Positions 14,726 to 22,612 of a stretch of DNA of 29,593 nt are shown here, piece after piece. The notes under the pieces were generated by a model. The model saw only the letters and a program-made list of their open reading frames with translations. It did no database searches and was not told where the DNA came from. Each line of letters starts with the position of its first letter. Position 1 is the first letter of the stretch. Source of the stretch: Bacteroidales bacterium UBA6192 (GTDB lineage: Bacteria; Bacteroidota; Bacteroidia; Bacteroidales; F082); NCBI GenBank assembly GCA_002422725.1, contig DITE01000037.1, forward strand, positions 1-29,593, in the 5' to 3' direction. Both the position numbers and the translations under genes were made by a program.

Positions 14726-16183
14726 ATGGCAAAGATTGTGGTCCTCGGGGCCGGTATTGCCGGACACACAGCAGCAGCCTTTTTGCGCAAGAAACTCAGT
14801 CGAAAACATGAAGTATATGTTGTGGCTCCCAACGCCTGGTATCAATGGATTCCATCGAACATCTGGGTAGGTGTTGGCCGGATGAAAGTGGATCAGGTGC
14901 GCTTCAGACTGGCGCCCCTCTACAAACGCTGGGGCATACTCTTTCATCAGGCCAAAGCAACAGCCATTTATCCCGAAGGTGTCGATGGCAACAACCGGGC
15001 TGCGGTCGCTATCGAATACACCGATGAGAGAAGCAGAGGCACCACAGCCCTGCTTGATTATGACTTCCTTGTAAACGCCACCGGCCCGCGGCTCAATTTT
15101 GAAGCGACCGAAGGCCTTGGTCCCGGAAAAAACACGGTGTCGGTATGCTCCTACGACCATGCCGCCCATGCCTGGGAACAGCTGCAGGTTGCGCTCGGGA
15201 AGATGAAAAATGGAGAGAAACAGCGTTTTGTCATCGGCACCGGGCATCCGATGGCTACCTGTCAGGGGGCTGCTTTTGAATATATCCTGAATGTGGCTTT
15301 TGAGATCAGGAGGCGAAAACTCCAGCACCTCGCTGAAATCACCTGGATTACCAACGAGTATGAACTGGGCGACTTTGGCATGGGAGGAGCCCATATCAAA
15401 CGGGGTGGCTATATCACCTCTACGAGGGTGTTTGCCGAGAGTTTTCTCAACGAATACAACATCAAATGGATCAAGAGATCAGGGGTCACAAAGGTGGAGC
15501 CTGGACTCATTCACTACGAGAACCTCGACGGGGAGCAGAAAACCATTGCTTTTGATTTCTCCATGCTCATTCCGGCCTTTGCAGGCGCTGGACTTAAAGC
15601 TTTTAACAACAGCGGGGAGGAAATCACTGCCAAGATCTTTGCCCCCAACGGACTCATGAAGGTGGATGCTGATTACAGTGCCAAGCCTTACGAAGACTGG
15701 AGTGTGAACGACTGGCCGGAAACTTATCGTAATCCCATTTATCCCAATATTTTTGCCCCAGGCATTGCCTTTGCCCCTCCACACGCCATCTCCAAACCCA
15801 TGACCAACAAAAATGGCATGCAGATTTTCCCAACGCCACCCCGCACCGGAATGCCCTCGGGCGTTATGGGGAAAATAACGGCATTGAACATCATCAACCT
15901 GTTGAAAAAAGGCGAACATGAACTCAAGCACCGGGCCAGCATGGGCCGCATGGGAGCAGCCTGTATCGTCAGCGCCGGCTTCGGTATGACCAAAGGCGCT
16001 GCAGCCACCATGACGGTGTTCCCCATTGTGCCCGACTTCGACAAATATCCCGAATACGGTCGCAGCCTCGGCTACACCATGGGCGAAGCCGGATTGGCCG
16101 GACATTGGCTCAAGTGGTTCATGCACTATATGTTCCTCCACAAAGCCAAAGGCTATCCTTTCTGGTGGCTCCTTCCTGAATAG
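14726..16183 (+). CDS. Sulfide:quinone oxidoreductase-like FAD flavoprotein
   Basis: 485 residues. An N-terminal FAD-binding Rossmann motif (IVVLGAGIAGHTAAAFL, residues 4-20), then PNAWYQWIPSNIWVGVG, typical of sulfide:quinone reductases, a second GxGxxG-like segment (FVIGTGHPMATCQGAAFEY) and a C-terminal FAD contact region (GMPSGVMGKITALNI). Three cysteines, at about 141 (VCSYD), 179 (ATCQG) and 412 (AACIVSAGF), match in number and order the three redox cysteines of SQR. The tail (LKWFMHYMFLHKAKGYPFWWLLP) is amphipathic and aromatic, as expected for membrane attachment near quinone. The likely role is oxidising sulfide and reducing quinone, for energy or detoxification. Exact SQR type is not certain; a related FAD-dependent reductase is the alternative. 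Confidence 0.8.
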   Translation: MAKIVVLGAGIAGHTAAAFLRKKLSRKHEVYVVAPNAWYQWIPSNIWVGVGRMKVDQVRFRLAPLYKRWGILFHQAKATAIYPEGVDGNNRAAVAIEYTDERSRGTTALLDYDFLVNATGPRLNFEATEGLGPGKNTVSVCSYDHAAHAWEQLQVALGKMKNGEKQRFVIGTGHPMATCQGAAFEYILNVAFEIRRRKLQHLAEITWITNEYELGDFGMGGAHIKRGGYITSTRVFAESFLNEYNIKWIKRSGVTKVEPGLIHYENLDGEQKTIAFDFSMLIPAFAGAGLKAFNNSGEEITAKIFAPNGLMKVDADYSAKPYEDWSVNDWPETYRNPIYPNIFAPGIAFAPPHAISKPMTNKNGMQIFPTPPRTGMPSGVMGKITALNIINLLKKGEHELKHRASMGRMGAACIVSAGFGMTKGAAATMTVFPIVPDFDKYPEYGRSLGYTMGEAGLAGHWLKWFMHYMFLHKAKGYPFWWLLPE

Positions 16184-16217
16184 CAATCAAACATATCGAA
16201 ATGAAATACTTAGCTAT

Positions 16218-16376
16218 ATGAAAAATAAACCACTTATCCCCTATTCCGAAGAGTCGTATCCCCCGGTTCCCACCAAAGGAACACGCTTTTGGCGCAACTT
16301 TGTTCCGTGGCAGTTGGTGCGCTTCGTTGTGCTCAACATCAAGATCATCCGCATCGTGGTGGGAGGGCACTCCTAG
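16218..16376 (+). CDS. Small membrane-associated companion of the SQR-like protein
   Basis: 52 residues, starting MKNKPLIPYSEESYPPVP and ending FVVLNIKIIRIVVGGHS. The first half is Pro/Tyr-rich. The second half (RFWRNFVPWQLVRFVVLNIKII) is basic, aromatic and hydrophobic, fitting an amphipathic membrane-surface helix. The gene begins 34 bases after the SQR-like stop. A possible overlapping mini-ORF at 16201 (MKYLAI, ending at the TGA at 16219-16221) may aid reinitiation or be chance. An extended frame from 16026 overlaps the SQR gene and is not credible. I suspect it anchors or assists the flavoprotein; this is inference. Confidence 0.65.
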   Translation: MKNKPLIPYSEESYPPVPTKGTRFWRNFVPWQLVRFVVLNIKIIRIVVGGHS

Positions 16377-16413
16377 GCAAGCCCTTCCCTGGCCGGCCTG
16401 GTGAAATTTATCG

Positions 16414-16421
16414 TATTTTTG
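16414..16421 (+). promoter_or_regulatory. Possible -7 element for the M14 peptidase gene
   Basis: TATTTTTG matches TAnnTTTG, 85 bases before the ATG at 16507. No -33 match is seen, so support is weak. Confidence 0.3.
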
Positions 16422-16506
16422 ATCCTGAGTTCACCTGCAGGCTTTGTCCCCTGATACCCTTCATGGCAGCCTTGAGGCGGTCGTAACTAACTATTGATTA
16501 CCATTT

Positions 16507-18345
16507 ATGACAACATCACAGCGGGCTTATATACAACCGGCTTTCGGGTTTCGCATCATCGTGCCAGGCTTCGTTTCTGTCATCCTGATCCTGCTTTCTG
16601 GCTGGCCAGTGGTTGCACAACAGGACAATTGGCTCACTCCTTATGAGCGATCGGGTTATGTGGCTACCCCACGCTACGTTGCAACAATGGCTTTTTTGGA
16701 TAGCCTAGAACAACATTCGCCAATGATTCTCACGGGAGTATTTGGCCAAAGTCCCCAACAGCGCGACCTGGTATACGCAGTGATCGACAAAGAGGGGCTG
16801 GACAACCCTGAAGCAATCCATGCCAGCGGAAGACTGCTGCTGATGGTGCAGGCCGGCATTCATCCGGGCGAATCGGAAGGTAAGGATGCCATGCTGCTGA
16901 TGTTACGCGATATGCTCGTGCACCGGAAACACCTTCACCTGCTCGATAAGGTAAGTATACTTTTTATCCCTATCTTCAATGTTGACGGGCATGAACGCTT
17001 TGGCCCCCATGGCCGTATCAACCAGAACGGCCCCGAAGAAATGGGCTGGAGAACAACTGCCCAGAACCTCAACCTGAACCGCGACTTCCTGAAAGCCGAC
17101 TCACCCGAAATGCAGGCCTGGCTTGGCTTGTTCAACCAATGGAATCCCCATTTTTTTATCGACACCCACACCACCGATGGGGCTGATTATCAATATCACC
17201 TGACCTATGCCCTCGAAACAGGCGGAATTATGACAGATGCCCTAAGTCGCTGGCAAGAGGAGGTTTATCTTCCGTTTGTTGAACAAAAGATGGAAAAGGC
17301 CGGTTTTCTGATCTTCCCTTATGTGACTTTCCGCAACTGGCACGATCCGCGCAGCGGACTGGTTTCGGGCGTGGCAGCCCCCATGTTTTCGCAAGGTTAC
17401 ACTGCCCTGCGCAACCGTCCGGGTTTGCTGGTGGAAACCCATATGTTGAAACCCTATCAACCCAGGGTGGAGTCGACCTATGCGATTATCCTGTCGACCC
17501 TCGAACTGCTGAACAACGAAGGCACCAAACTCAGCAAGCTTATCGCTGATGCCGACCGCTATGTCGCTTCAAAAGCCTTCCGCAACAAGCCTTTCCCCTT
17601 GCGCTTTTCACTCAATATGACCGACAGCACAATGGTTATTTTCAAAGGCATTGAATATAGTGTGAGCAAGAGTGAACTTACGGGAGGCGACTGGTTTGTT
17701 TACCAAACCGGCAAACCAGAGGTTTTTACCCTTCCCATGTTTACGAAATCCAAGGTTTCGGAGTCGGTAATGCTCCCTGATGCCTATGTGGTTCCCGTTC
17801 AGTGGACCGAAGCGATCAACAGGCTTGCCATGCATGGTGTGAGGATGTTTGCCCTGCCTGAATCCAGGATGTTACAGGCAGAAGTGGATTCATTCATCCT
17901 GGTTGAATGGCATCCACGCCCCTATGAAGGCAGGCACAGGATATCAAAGATGGAGTTTGAGCGGGCGCGTCGAAAAGTGGAATTGCCCGCCGGAAGCATG
18001 GTGGTTCCAATGGATCAGCCTCTGGCGCCCGTGATCGCCCAGCTTCTTGAGCCGCGCGGCAACGGAAGCCTGCTTGAATGGGGTTTCTTTGATGCCATTT
18101 TCGAGCAGAAGGAATATGCCGAAAGCTATGTGATGGAACCGCTGGCCCGCGCTATGCTCGACAGCCTGCCTGAACTCGCCACAGCCTACGAAACCCGTAA
18201 AGCCGCCGACCCTGCCTTTGCCAACAGCCCCTGGGCTCAACTTAATTGGTTTTACAGCCACACCCCCTGGTGGGATGATCGCTACATGATTTACCCGGTT
18301 GTCCGGCTCGATTCGCTGCCGCATCTGCACCAAAGCACAAAATAA
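16507..18345 (+). CDS. Secreted M14-family zinc carboxypeptidase
   Basis: 612 residues. A signal-peptide-like N-terminus (FRIIVPGFVSVILILLSGWPVVAQQ, to about residue 39) precedes the peptidase domain. The zinc-binding HxxE is GIHPGESEGKDA (H119, E122), the next segment IFNVDGHERFGPHGRINQNGPEEMGWRTTAQNLNLNRDF matches the M14 substrate-binding region, and the third ligand is in FFIDTHTTDG (about H221). The C-terminal 250 residues lack a named domain. Members remove C-terminal residues from peptides. In this genome the protein probably works in the periplasm with the C69 dipeptidase; that link is only by similarity of role. It is followed by a 316-base gap at the edge of the AT-rich region. Confidence 0.85.
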   Translation: MTTSQRAYIQPAFGFRIIVPGFVSVILILLSGWPVVAQQDNWLTPYERSGYVATPRYVATMAFLDSLEQHSPMILTGVFGQSPQQRDLVYAVIDKEGLDNPEAIHASGRLLLMVQAGIHPGESEGKDAMLLMLRDMLVHRKHLHLLDKVSILFIPIFNVDGHERFGPHGRINQNGPEEMGWRTTAQNLNLNRDFLKADSPEMQAWLGLFNQWNPHFFIDTHTTDGADYQYHLTYALETGGIMTDALSRWQEEVYLPFVEQKMEKAGFLIFPYVTFRNWHDPRSGLVSGVAAPMFSQGYTALRNRPGLLVETHMLKPYQPRVESTYAIILSTLELLNNEGTKLSKLIADADRYVASKAFRNKPFPLRFSLNMTDSTMVIFKGIEYSVSKSELTGGDWFVYQTGKPEVFTLPMFTKSKVSESVMLPDAYVVPVQWTEAINRLAMHGVRMFALPESRMLQAEVDSFILVEWHPRPYEGRHRISKMEFERARRKVELPAGSMVVPMDQPLAPVIAQLLEPRGNGSLLEWGFFDAIFEQKEYAESYVMEPLARAMLDSLPELATAYETRKAADPAFANSPWAQLNWFYSHTPWWDDRYMIYPVVRLDSLPHLHQSTK

Positions 18346-18661
18346 CAAAAACACTCACCCACCGCCAGGCTCCCGGCAAGCAAGCCAGTTTGTCTGCCTT
18401 CACTATGTGGAAAAAATTATCTCGTAAAAAGTTTGTGTATTTCAAGGATTTCATAACTTTACAACTTGATGATCTTAAACGATCAGCAGGCGTCTTAACA
18501 ACACTTAAACATGAATAGAGCATTATGTTAATTCGTCGGTTGTAACATGCTGATTTATAAACGTGTATCAAAACAAGCGCTTAGCAAATTTTTGGACAAT
18601 ATTCTACAGAATCATACACAGATAGGATATCAATTATGTTTAACAAATACAATTATGACAA
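18346..18661. other. Gap at the left edge of the AT-rich island
   Basis: 316 bases without a convincing gene. The base composition shifts from balanced to AT-rich inside it. It holds one promoter-like pair at 18432-18461 and a possible second -7 element at 18635-18642 (TATGTTTA). No tRNA gene, integrase or terminal repeat that would mark an insertion point is seen. Confidence 0.6.
18432..18461 (+). promoter_or_regulatory. Promoter candidate, with a 17-base sequence repeated at 22448
   Basis: TTTG (18432-18435), 18 bases, TAACTTTA (18454-18461). The 17-mer GGATTTCATAACTTTAC containing the -7 box (18446-18462) recurs exactly at 22448-22464. The leader to the lipoprotein at 18662 would be about 195 bases. 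Confidence 0.45.
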
Positions 18662-19291
18662 ATGAAAAAATCGAAATTGAATTTTTTGACATTCACCTTG
18701 GTGATACTTTTATCAGGTTGTGCGGCTACTTATAAACCGATTAACCCACCTGCTTTAAATTATAATTCGCATGATACACAAGATGGTATAGCACTCGCTT
18801 ACAAATACGATGTACTGAGAGAAAAGGGAAATAGCAGATATGCGAATAAAGAAGACAGAAAAGGAGTTAAATTGATTGCTGTTCAGTTGACCAATAATAC
18901 AGATACAATACTTAACGTTGGAAAGGATGTTGCTTTTTTCTCAGGTGAAAATCAGATATTCCCAATGGAACCCAATGCGGCAAAAGAATCAATTAAACAA
19001 ATTGTACCCGCATATTTACCTTATCTTTTATTGACTTTTGTAAATTTGACCGTAACTCAAAGCACATCAAGCAGAGCGACAACTGAAGTATATCCGATTG
19101 GATTGGCACTTGGGCCTGGAATAACATTAGGAAATATGTATGTTGCCAGATCAGCAAATAATAGAATGCTGAATGAATTATATCAATACAACATTTTGAG
19201 AAGAGATATTCAAAAAGGAGAAACTGTTTATGGTATTATTGCGGTTCGAGATTTGGGCTACAGTCCGCTTTCGGTAAAGAGGATAAAATAA
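18662..19291 (+). CDS. Hypothetical lipoprotein
   Basis: 209 residues. The start ATG at 18662 gives MKKSKLNFLTFTLVILLSGCAATYKP, a type II signal with lipobox LLSGC. The mature part has beta-like segments (GIALAYKYDVLREKGN, VKLIAVQLTNNTDTILNVGKDVAFFSGENQIFPMEPN) reminiscent of small periplasmic Ig-like domains, a hydrophobic stretch (IVPAYLPYLLLTFVNLTVTQ, about residues 117-138), a glycine/leucine-rich stretch (YPIGLALGPGITLGNMYVARSANN) and the ending VYGIIAVRDLGYSPLSVKRIK. No family name recognised. The codon usage and AT content differ from the peptidase gene to its left, fitting the island. Confidence 0.7.
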   Translation: MKKSKLNFLTFTLVILLSGCAATYKPINPPALNYNSHDTQDGIALAYKYDVLREKGNSRYANKEDRKGVKLIAVQLTNNTDTILNVGKDVAFFSGENQIFPMEPNAAKESIKQIVPAYLPYLLLTFVNLTVTQSTSSRATTEVYPIGLALGPGITLGNMYVARSANNRMLNELYQYNILRRDIQKGETVYGIIAVRDLGYSPLSVKRIK

Positions 19292-19489
19292 AACTGACAT
19301 ATTAATGATCAAGAGTTCATGTGCTCTGCATGACTAGGCATGTGCCCCGTCTGAACGCCTCCTTAGTGTTAACTATACCATGAGAACTGGAAACTATTTG
19401 TTGAGTTAGTGTAGTAAAAAACAATTAAATGCCAGAGTAAAAATATTGTGGGAAACAGAAAAGCCCCGTAGTGACAAAATCATAATGTA

Positions 19490-20653
19490 CTAAAGCTCGC
19501 TTCGGTTTTTAATTTTCATGATTGTGCGGATAAACCACAATTCATAAGCGGGGTCGAGAAATTCGGCTGAGTTGTTGTTGAACTCAACAAACTCCTTGTC
19601 AACCAGTGCTTTCTTAATTTTATTTACATTTGCTGAACTTCCCAACCCAAATTTCAGCAACGTTTCTTTATTGCTGAAGCCACTCACGATGCCGGATGCT
19701 ATCGCTTTCAGAAAATTTAATTGCGTATCACTTAATAGTTCAGTTTCGCGCTGGTACAACATATCGTTTTGGGACAAAAGATCATCCAAAGCAGCTGTGA
19801 AAACAAAATCATCGGCTTCCTGTAATGTTCGCTGCCAAACAAGATGCGACAATTGTTGAACGTAATACGAATGACATTTTACTGCAACCGCAATGGCCTG
19901 AGCGATCGATTCGTTGATTTTCTTTCCCGTTTGCGCAAATTTTTGAATAATAAACAGTACCCAATCATTAACAGGAATTTTTCTCAGATATATGTTTTCA
20001 CCAAACTTATAAAATGGCATTGATTGTTTTTCGAACAGCGTTGACATCATGTGCTGTTTGCTTCCATAAATACAGTAGGTAACCGACTGATGATTTTGCC
20101 ATGCCGCTCGAAGTCGTTTGTGAAACAAAGCTGATTCGTTGAAATTTGCGGTATCCTGAAACTCATCAATACAAACCACCAGCATGATGCCTTTCTCTGA
20201 TGCTATTCTTTCAGGCAGGTCAAGAATCTCCTGATAATTTTTCTCCATCGACTCCAGCTCAAAGGAGAGTTCAAATGAATTCAACGGGTCGGATCCAAAC
20301 GAAAAACGTGGTGAAAGGCGCGAAAAGAATCTTTTTACATGATCAATCCATGTTTCGATGGTATTGGAAGTGCCTTTGATGACTTCTGTTGCAAGTACGG
20401 TATAAAATTCAGTAGCATCGCGCAAACTGAACGCGTCGATATAAATCACTTTCATGGAATCGCTTTGCGATAGATCACCTGCCCTTTTAACCAACGATGA
20501 TTTGCCCCAACGGCGCGGCGATATCAAAACGGTATTTACCCTGTTTTTGAAATTTGCCACCAGCTTTGCGGTTTCATTTTCCCTGTCAGTAAAGCTGTTG
20601 CCAACCGCTTTACGACCAAAAATAAACGGACTTTCTGATGTTTGCACAGACAT
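19490..20653 (-). CDS. AAA/STAND-type P-loop ATPase with C-terminal winged-helix-like region
   Basis: 387 residues. Walker A is ISPRRWGKSSLVKRA (about residues 44-58) and Walker B is MLVVCIDEFQDT (about 156-167), within an ATPase core like the archaeal-ATPase/MNS group common in Bacteroidota. A sensor-like segment follows (SVTYCIYGSKQHMM), then a helical region (WVLFIIQKFAQTGKKINES). The C-terminus from about residue 305 (LSDTQLNFLKAIASGIVSGFSNKETLLKFGLGSSANVNKIKKALVDKEFVEF) looks like a winged helix that could bind DNA. Substrate and pathway are unknown. The start at 20653 is supported by a TATATTTG element 19 bases upstream. An 18-bp perfect palindrome lies next to that promoter. It is divergent from the second ATPase gene at 21100. 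Confidence 0.8.
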   Translation of the reverse strand: MSVQTSESPFIFGRKAVGNSFTDRENETAKLVANFKNRVNTVLISPRRWGKSSLVKRAGDLSQSDSMKVIYIDAFSLRDATEFYTVLATEVIKGTSNTIETWIDHVKRFFSRLSPRFSFGSDPLNSFELSFELESMEKNYQEILDLPERIASEKGIMLVVCIDEFQDTANFNESALFHKRLRAAWQNHQSVTYCIYGSKQHMMSTLFEKQSMPFYKFGENIYLRKIPVNDWVLFIIQKFAQTGKKINESIAQAIAVAVKCHSYYVQQLSHLVWQRTLQEADDFVFTAALDDLLSQNDMLYQRETELLSDTQLNFLKAIASGIVSGFSNKETLLKFGLGSSANVNKIKKALVDKEFVEFNNNSAEFLDPAYELWFIRTIMKIKNRSEL

Positions 20654-20671
20654 AATTTCTTGATTTCAGCA

Positions 20672-20679
20672 CAAATATA
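20672..20679 (-). promoter_or_regulatory. -7 element for the left ATPase gene
   Basis: TATATTTG on the minus strand matches TAnnTTTG and ends 18 bases before the ATG at 20653. Confidence 0.5.
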
Positions 20680-20694
20680 CACTTATTTTCATTG

Positions 20695-20712
20695 ACTAAC
20701 CACGTGGTTAGT
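20695..20712. promoter_or_regulatory. 18-bp perfect palindrome, candidate operator
   Basis: ACTAACCACGTGGTTAGT is a perfect palindrome lying where the -33 region of the left ATPase promoter should be. A third half-site, GGTTAGTA, recurs at 20721-20728, 15 bases from the first one. The geometry suits a dimeric repressor blocking polymerase. The binder is unknown; TetR-type sites have this size, and the winged-helix end of the ATPase is another candidate. Confidence 0.6.
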
Positions 20713-20806
20713 AGCTATTCGGTTAGTAAATGGTTTGTTTAAAACCAAATATTGCTCTAATGATCAATAATACATTGTAATTGAGTAATTTGGGATTAAT
20801 GCAACA

Positions 20807-20819
20807 GCTCCGCAGGAGC
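20807..20819. repeat. GCTCC-GCA-GGAGC hairpin repeat
   Basis: A perfect 5-bp stem with a 3-base loop, preceded by AACA and followed by GAAATA. It looks like a dispersed Bacteroidota REP-type element. The 10-mer ACAGCTCCGC also begins the direct repeats at 22295 and 25454. Confidence 0.55.
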
Positions 20820-21008
20820 GAAATAGATGTTAGAAAACAATACAAATCGGTAAACACGTTTACACCAGGCAGGCCTCCGCTCCATTATTCCCATGACCAA
20901 TCCCGGCTCAATTATCAATTAGTGACAAAATGAAAACTGCCTGCTTTTAACTGTGCTAAAAATGGGAAGCTTTCAATACAAAAGTTGCCGTCTAGTCAAA
21001 AAATCGAC

Positions 21009-21034
21009 ATATTGCACAGTATATTGTGCAATAT
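21009..21034. promoter_or_regulatory. 10+10-bp inverted repeat, candidate operator
   Basis: ATATTGCACA (21009-21018), six bases, TGTGCAATAT (21025-21034): perfect arms. It lies just upstream of the promoter of the right ATPase, and a further TGTGCA half-site occurs at 21058-21063 between its -33 and -7 boxes. Confidence 0.55.
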
Positions 21035-21046
21035 TATCAAATTATT

Positions 21047-21076
21047 GTTGATTCTGTTGTGCATTTTATATCTTTG
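21047..21076 (+). promoter_or_regulatory. Promoter for the AAA_14/DUF4143 gene
   Basis: GTTG (21047-21050), 18 bases, TATCTTTG (21069-21076), an exact -7 match with the same spacing as the promoter at 11066. It ends 23 bases before the ATG at 21100. Confidence 0.6.
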
Positions 21077-21099
21077 TGAAAATTTAGTTTATCAAAACA

Positions 21100-22269
21100 A
21101 TGAAAACACTTTATCAGAAATTTGAAACGCTACTGCAAAATACGACAACAAACTTTAAACGCTATTTATACGAGGAAATCTCGTGGGATAGCCGAATGAT
21201 TGGTATTATTGGTCCTCGTGGTGTTGGTAAAACGACAATGATTTTGCAACATATCAAGGAAAATTTAGACAGCAAAAAAGCTTTATATGTTTCAGCCGAC
21301 GATATGTATTTTGGTGAAAACAGACTTTTTGATTTAGCTGGTGACTTCTATAAGAATGCTGGAGTATACTTGTTTATTGATGAAATACATAAATACGCTG
21401 ACTGGTCACGCGAAATAAAAAATATTTACGATTCATTTCCAAACTTAAAAATTGTCTTTACTGGTTCTTCTGTACTTGATATACTAAAAGGCTCTTCTGA
21501 TTTAAGCCCTCGTGCCATAATCTACAAGTTACATGGACTTTCGTTTCGGGAGTATTTGAAACTATTTCATAATTACGAAACTGAAGTATATTCGTTAAAG
21601 CAAATAGTCAACAACGAAGCAAAGCTTAAAGATATAACGCATCCTCTACCCTTATTTAATGATTATTTGAAATGCGGTTACTATCCTTTCGGACTTGATA
21701 ATGAAATGAATTTACGCTTAGGGCAAATCATTGTACAAACATTGGAAACAGATATTCCGCAATATGCCAATTTAAATGTTGGAACAAGTCGTAAACTGAA
21801 ACGATTGCTATCAATTATAGCTGAGAGTGTGCCTTTTAAACCAAACTTTTCCAAAATTTCAGAAATAATTGGTGTAAGCCGAAACTCCTTAGATGATTAT
21901 TTCTCACTTATGGAAAAAGCAGGGCTTATTGGGCAATTACGCAATGAAACAAGCGGCATTAGAGGACTAGGAAAGGCAGATAAAGTGTATTTAGATAACA
22001 CGAATATCATTTTTAACCTGGTGGGAGATAAATCAAATGAAGGAAATATACGGGAAACTTTCTTCTTCAATCAAATGCGGGTAAAAAATGAAGTAATATC
22101 ATCAGAAAAAGCCGATTTTGTCATTGATAACTATACGTTTGAAGTTGGCGGAAAAAATAAGCAGCAAAAACAAATAGAGAAAGATGGCAAATCATTTATT
22201 GTTAAAGATGATATTGAATTTGGGTATCTCAATGTCATTCCACTATGGGCTTTTGGTTTAAATTACTAA
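21100..22269 (+). CDS. AAA_14 / DUF4143 ATP-binding protein
   Basis: 389 residues. Walker A is GIIGPRGVGKTTMILQ (about 35-50), Walker B YLFIDEIHKYADWS (about 90-103) and a sensor motif KIVFTGSSVLDILKGSSDLSPRA. The LSFREYLKLF segment and the middle winged-helix-like region (PNFSKISEIIGVSRNSLDDYFSLMEKAGLIGQL) are standard for this family. The C-terminal DUF4143 part has FVIDNYTFEVGGKNKQQKQI, where the Asp/Glu/Lys pattern resembles a restriction-endonuclease-like fold. The family is widespread, often mobile, and its biological role is not established. Length is near-normal and the protein looks intact. It is AT-rich and divergent from another ATPase. Confidence 0.88.
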   Translation: MKTLYQKFETLLQNTTTNFKRYLYEEISWDSRMIGIIGPRGVGKTTMILQHIKENLDSKKALYVSADDMYFGENRLFDLAGDFYKNAGVYLFIDEIHKYADWSREIKNIYDSFPNLKIVFTGSSVLDILKGSSDLSPRAIIYKLHGLSFREYLKLFHNYETEVYSLKQIVNNEAKLKDITHPLPLFNDYLKCGYYPFGLDNEMNLRLGQIIVQTLETDIPQYANLNVGTSRKLKRLLSIIAESVPFKPNFSKISEIIGVSRNSLDDYFSLMEKAGLIGQLRNETSGIRGLGKADKVYLDNTNIIFNLVGDKSNEGNIRETFFFNQMRVKNEVISSEKADFVIDNYTFEVGGKNKQQKQIEKDGKSFIVKDDIEFGYLNVIPLWAFGLNY

Positions 22270-22290
22270 TAAATGCCAGGCGTTGACCAA

Positions 22291-22341
22291 GCAGACAGCT
22301 CCGCCGGCAGTTAATAACTGCCCAAGCCCCAATTTTCGCTC
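22291..22341 (+). repeat. 51/52-base direct repeat, left copy
   Basis: Begins GCAGACAGCTCCGCCGGCAG and ends CCCCAATTTTCGCTC. It matches 25450-25501 with one substitution (G for A) and one missing A. Inside it, GGCAGTTA-A-TAACTGCC is a perfect inverted repeat. The two copies enclose 3.1 kb with three genes. Confidence 0.85.
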
Positions 22342-22447
22342 CCTCTTCTCAGTACTTTGACACCCATAATAGCATCTAGTAGGCAAGCAAAGTCGCCAAT
22401 ACACAATTGCAATCATTTTTTTATGAGTAGTTGCTATTCTATTTGGT

Positions 22448-22464
22448 GGATTTCATAACTTTAC
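22448..22464 (+). promoter_or_regulatory. Second copy of the promoter-like 17-mer
   Basis: GGATTTCATAACTTTAC, identical to 18446-18462, contains TAACTTTA as a -7 candidate. It lies 148 bases before the gene at 22613. The upstream TTG spacing (22 bases) is longer than ideal. Confidence 0.35.
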
Positions 22465-22612
22465 GGCTGAAATTAAACTGAGGAAACGTTTACGAACATG
22501 TTTCATTGATGACGAATGTGATAAAATAGACGGATAGAATAAGCAAAAGGAAAGTATACGCGATGGGGAGAATATATATATTCTTTGTCAGCAACGTTAA
22601 CAAGAGACGACT

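Larger units (their letters stand above)
20654..21099. other. Divergent intergenic region between two ATPase genes
   Basis: 446 bases, no gene. From left: a -7 element and an 18-bp palindrome for the left ATPase, an additional GGTTAGTA half-site, a GCTCC/GGAGC hairpin repeat, then a 10+10-bp inverted repeat and a promoter for the right ATPase. Confidence 0.75.
22270..22612. other. Intergenic region with direct-repeat copy 1
   Basis: 343 bases. It holds the left copy of the 51/52-base direct repeat, the second copy of the promoter-like 17-mer (22448-22464), and a 14-base palindrome GAATATATATATTC at 22570-22583 shortly before the next gene. No gene is seen. Confidence 0.65.

Noticed and set aside
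14705..15394. Minus-strand frame of 229 codons inside the SQR-like gene
   Set aside because: Antisense shadow of a conserved flavoprotein; composition follows that gene's third positions.
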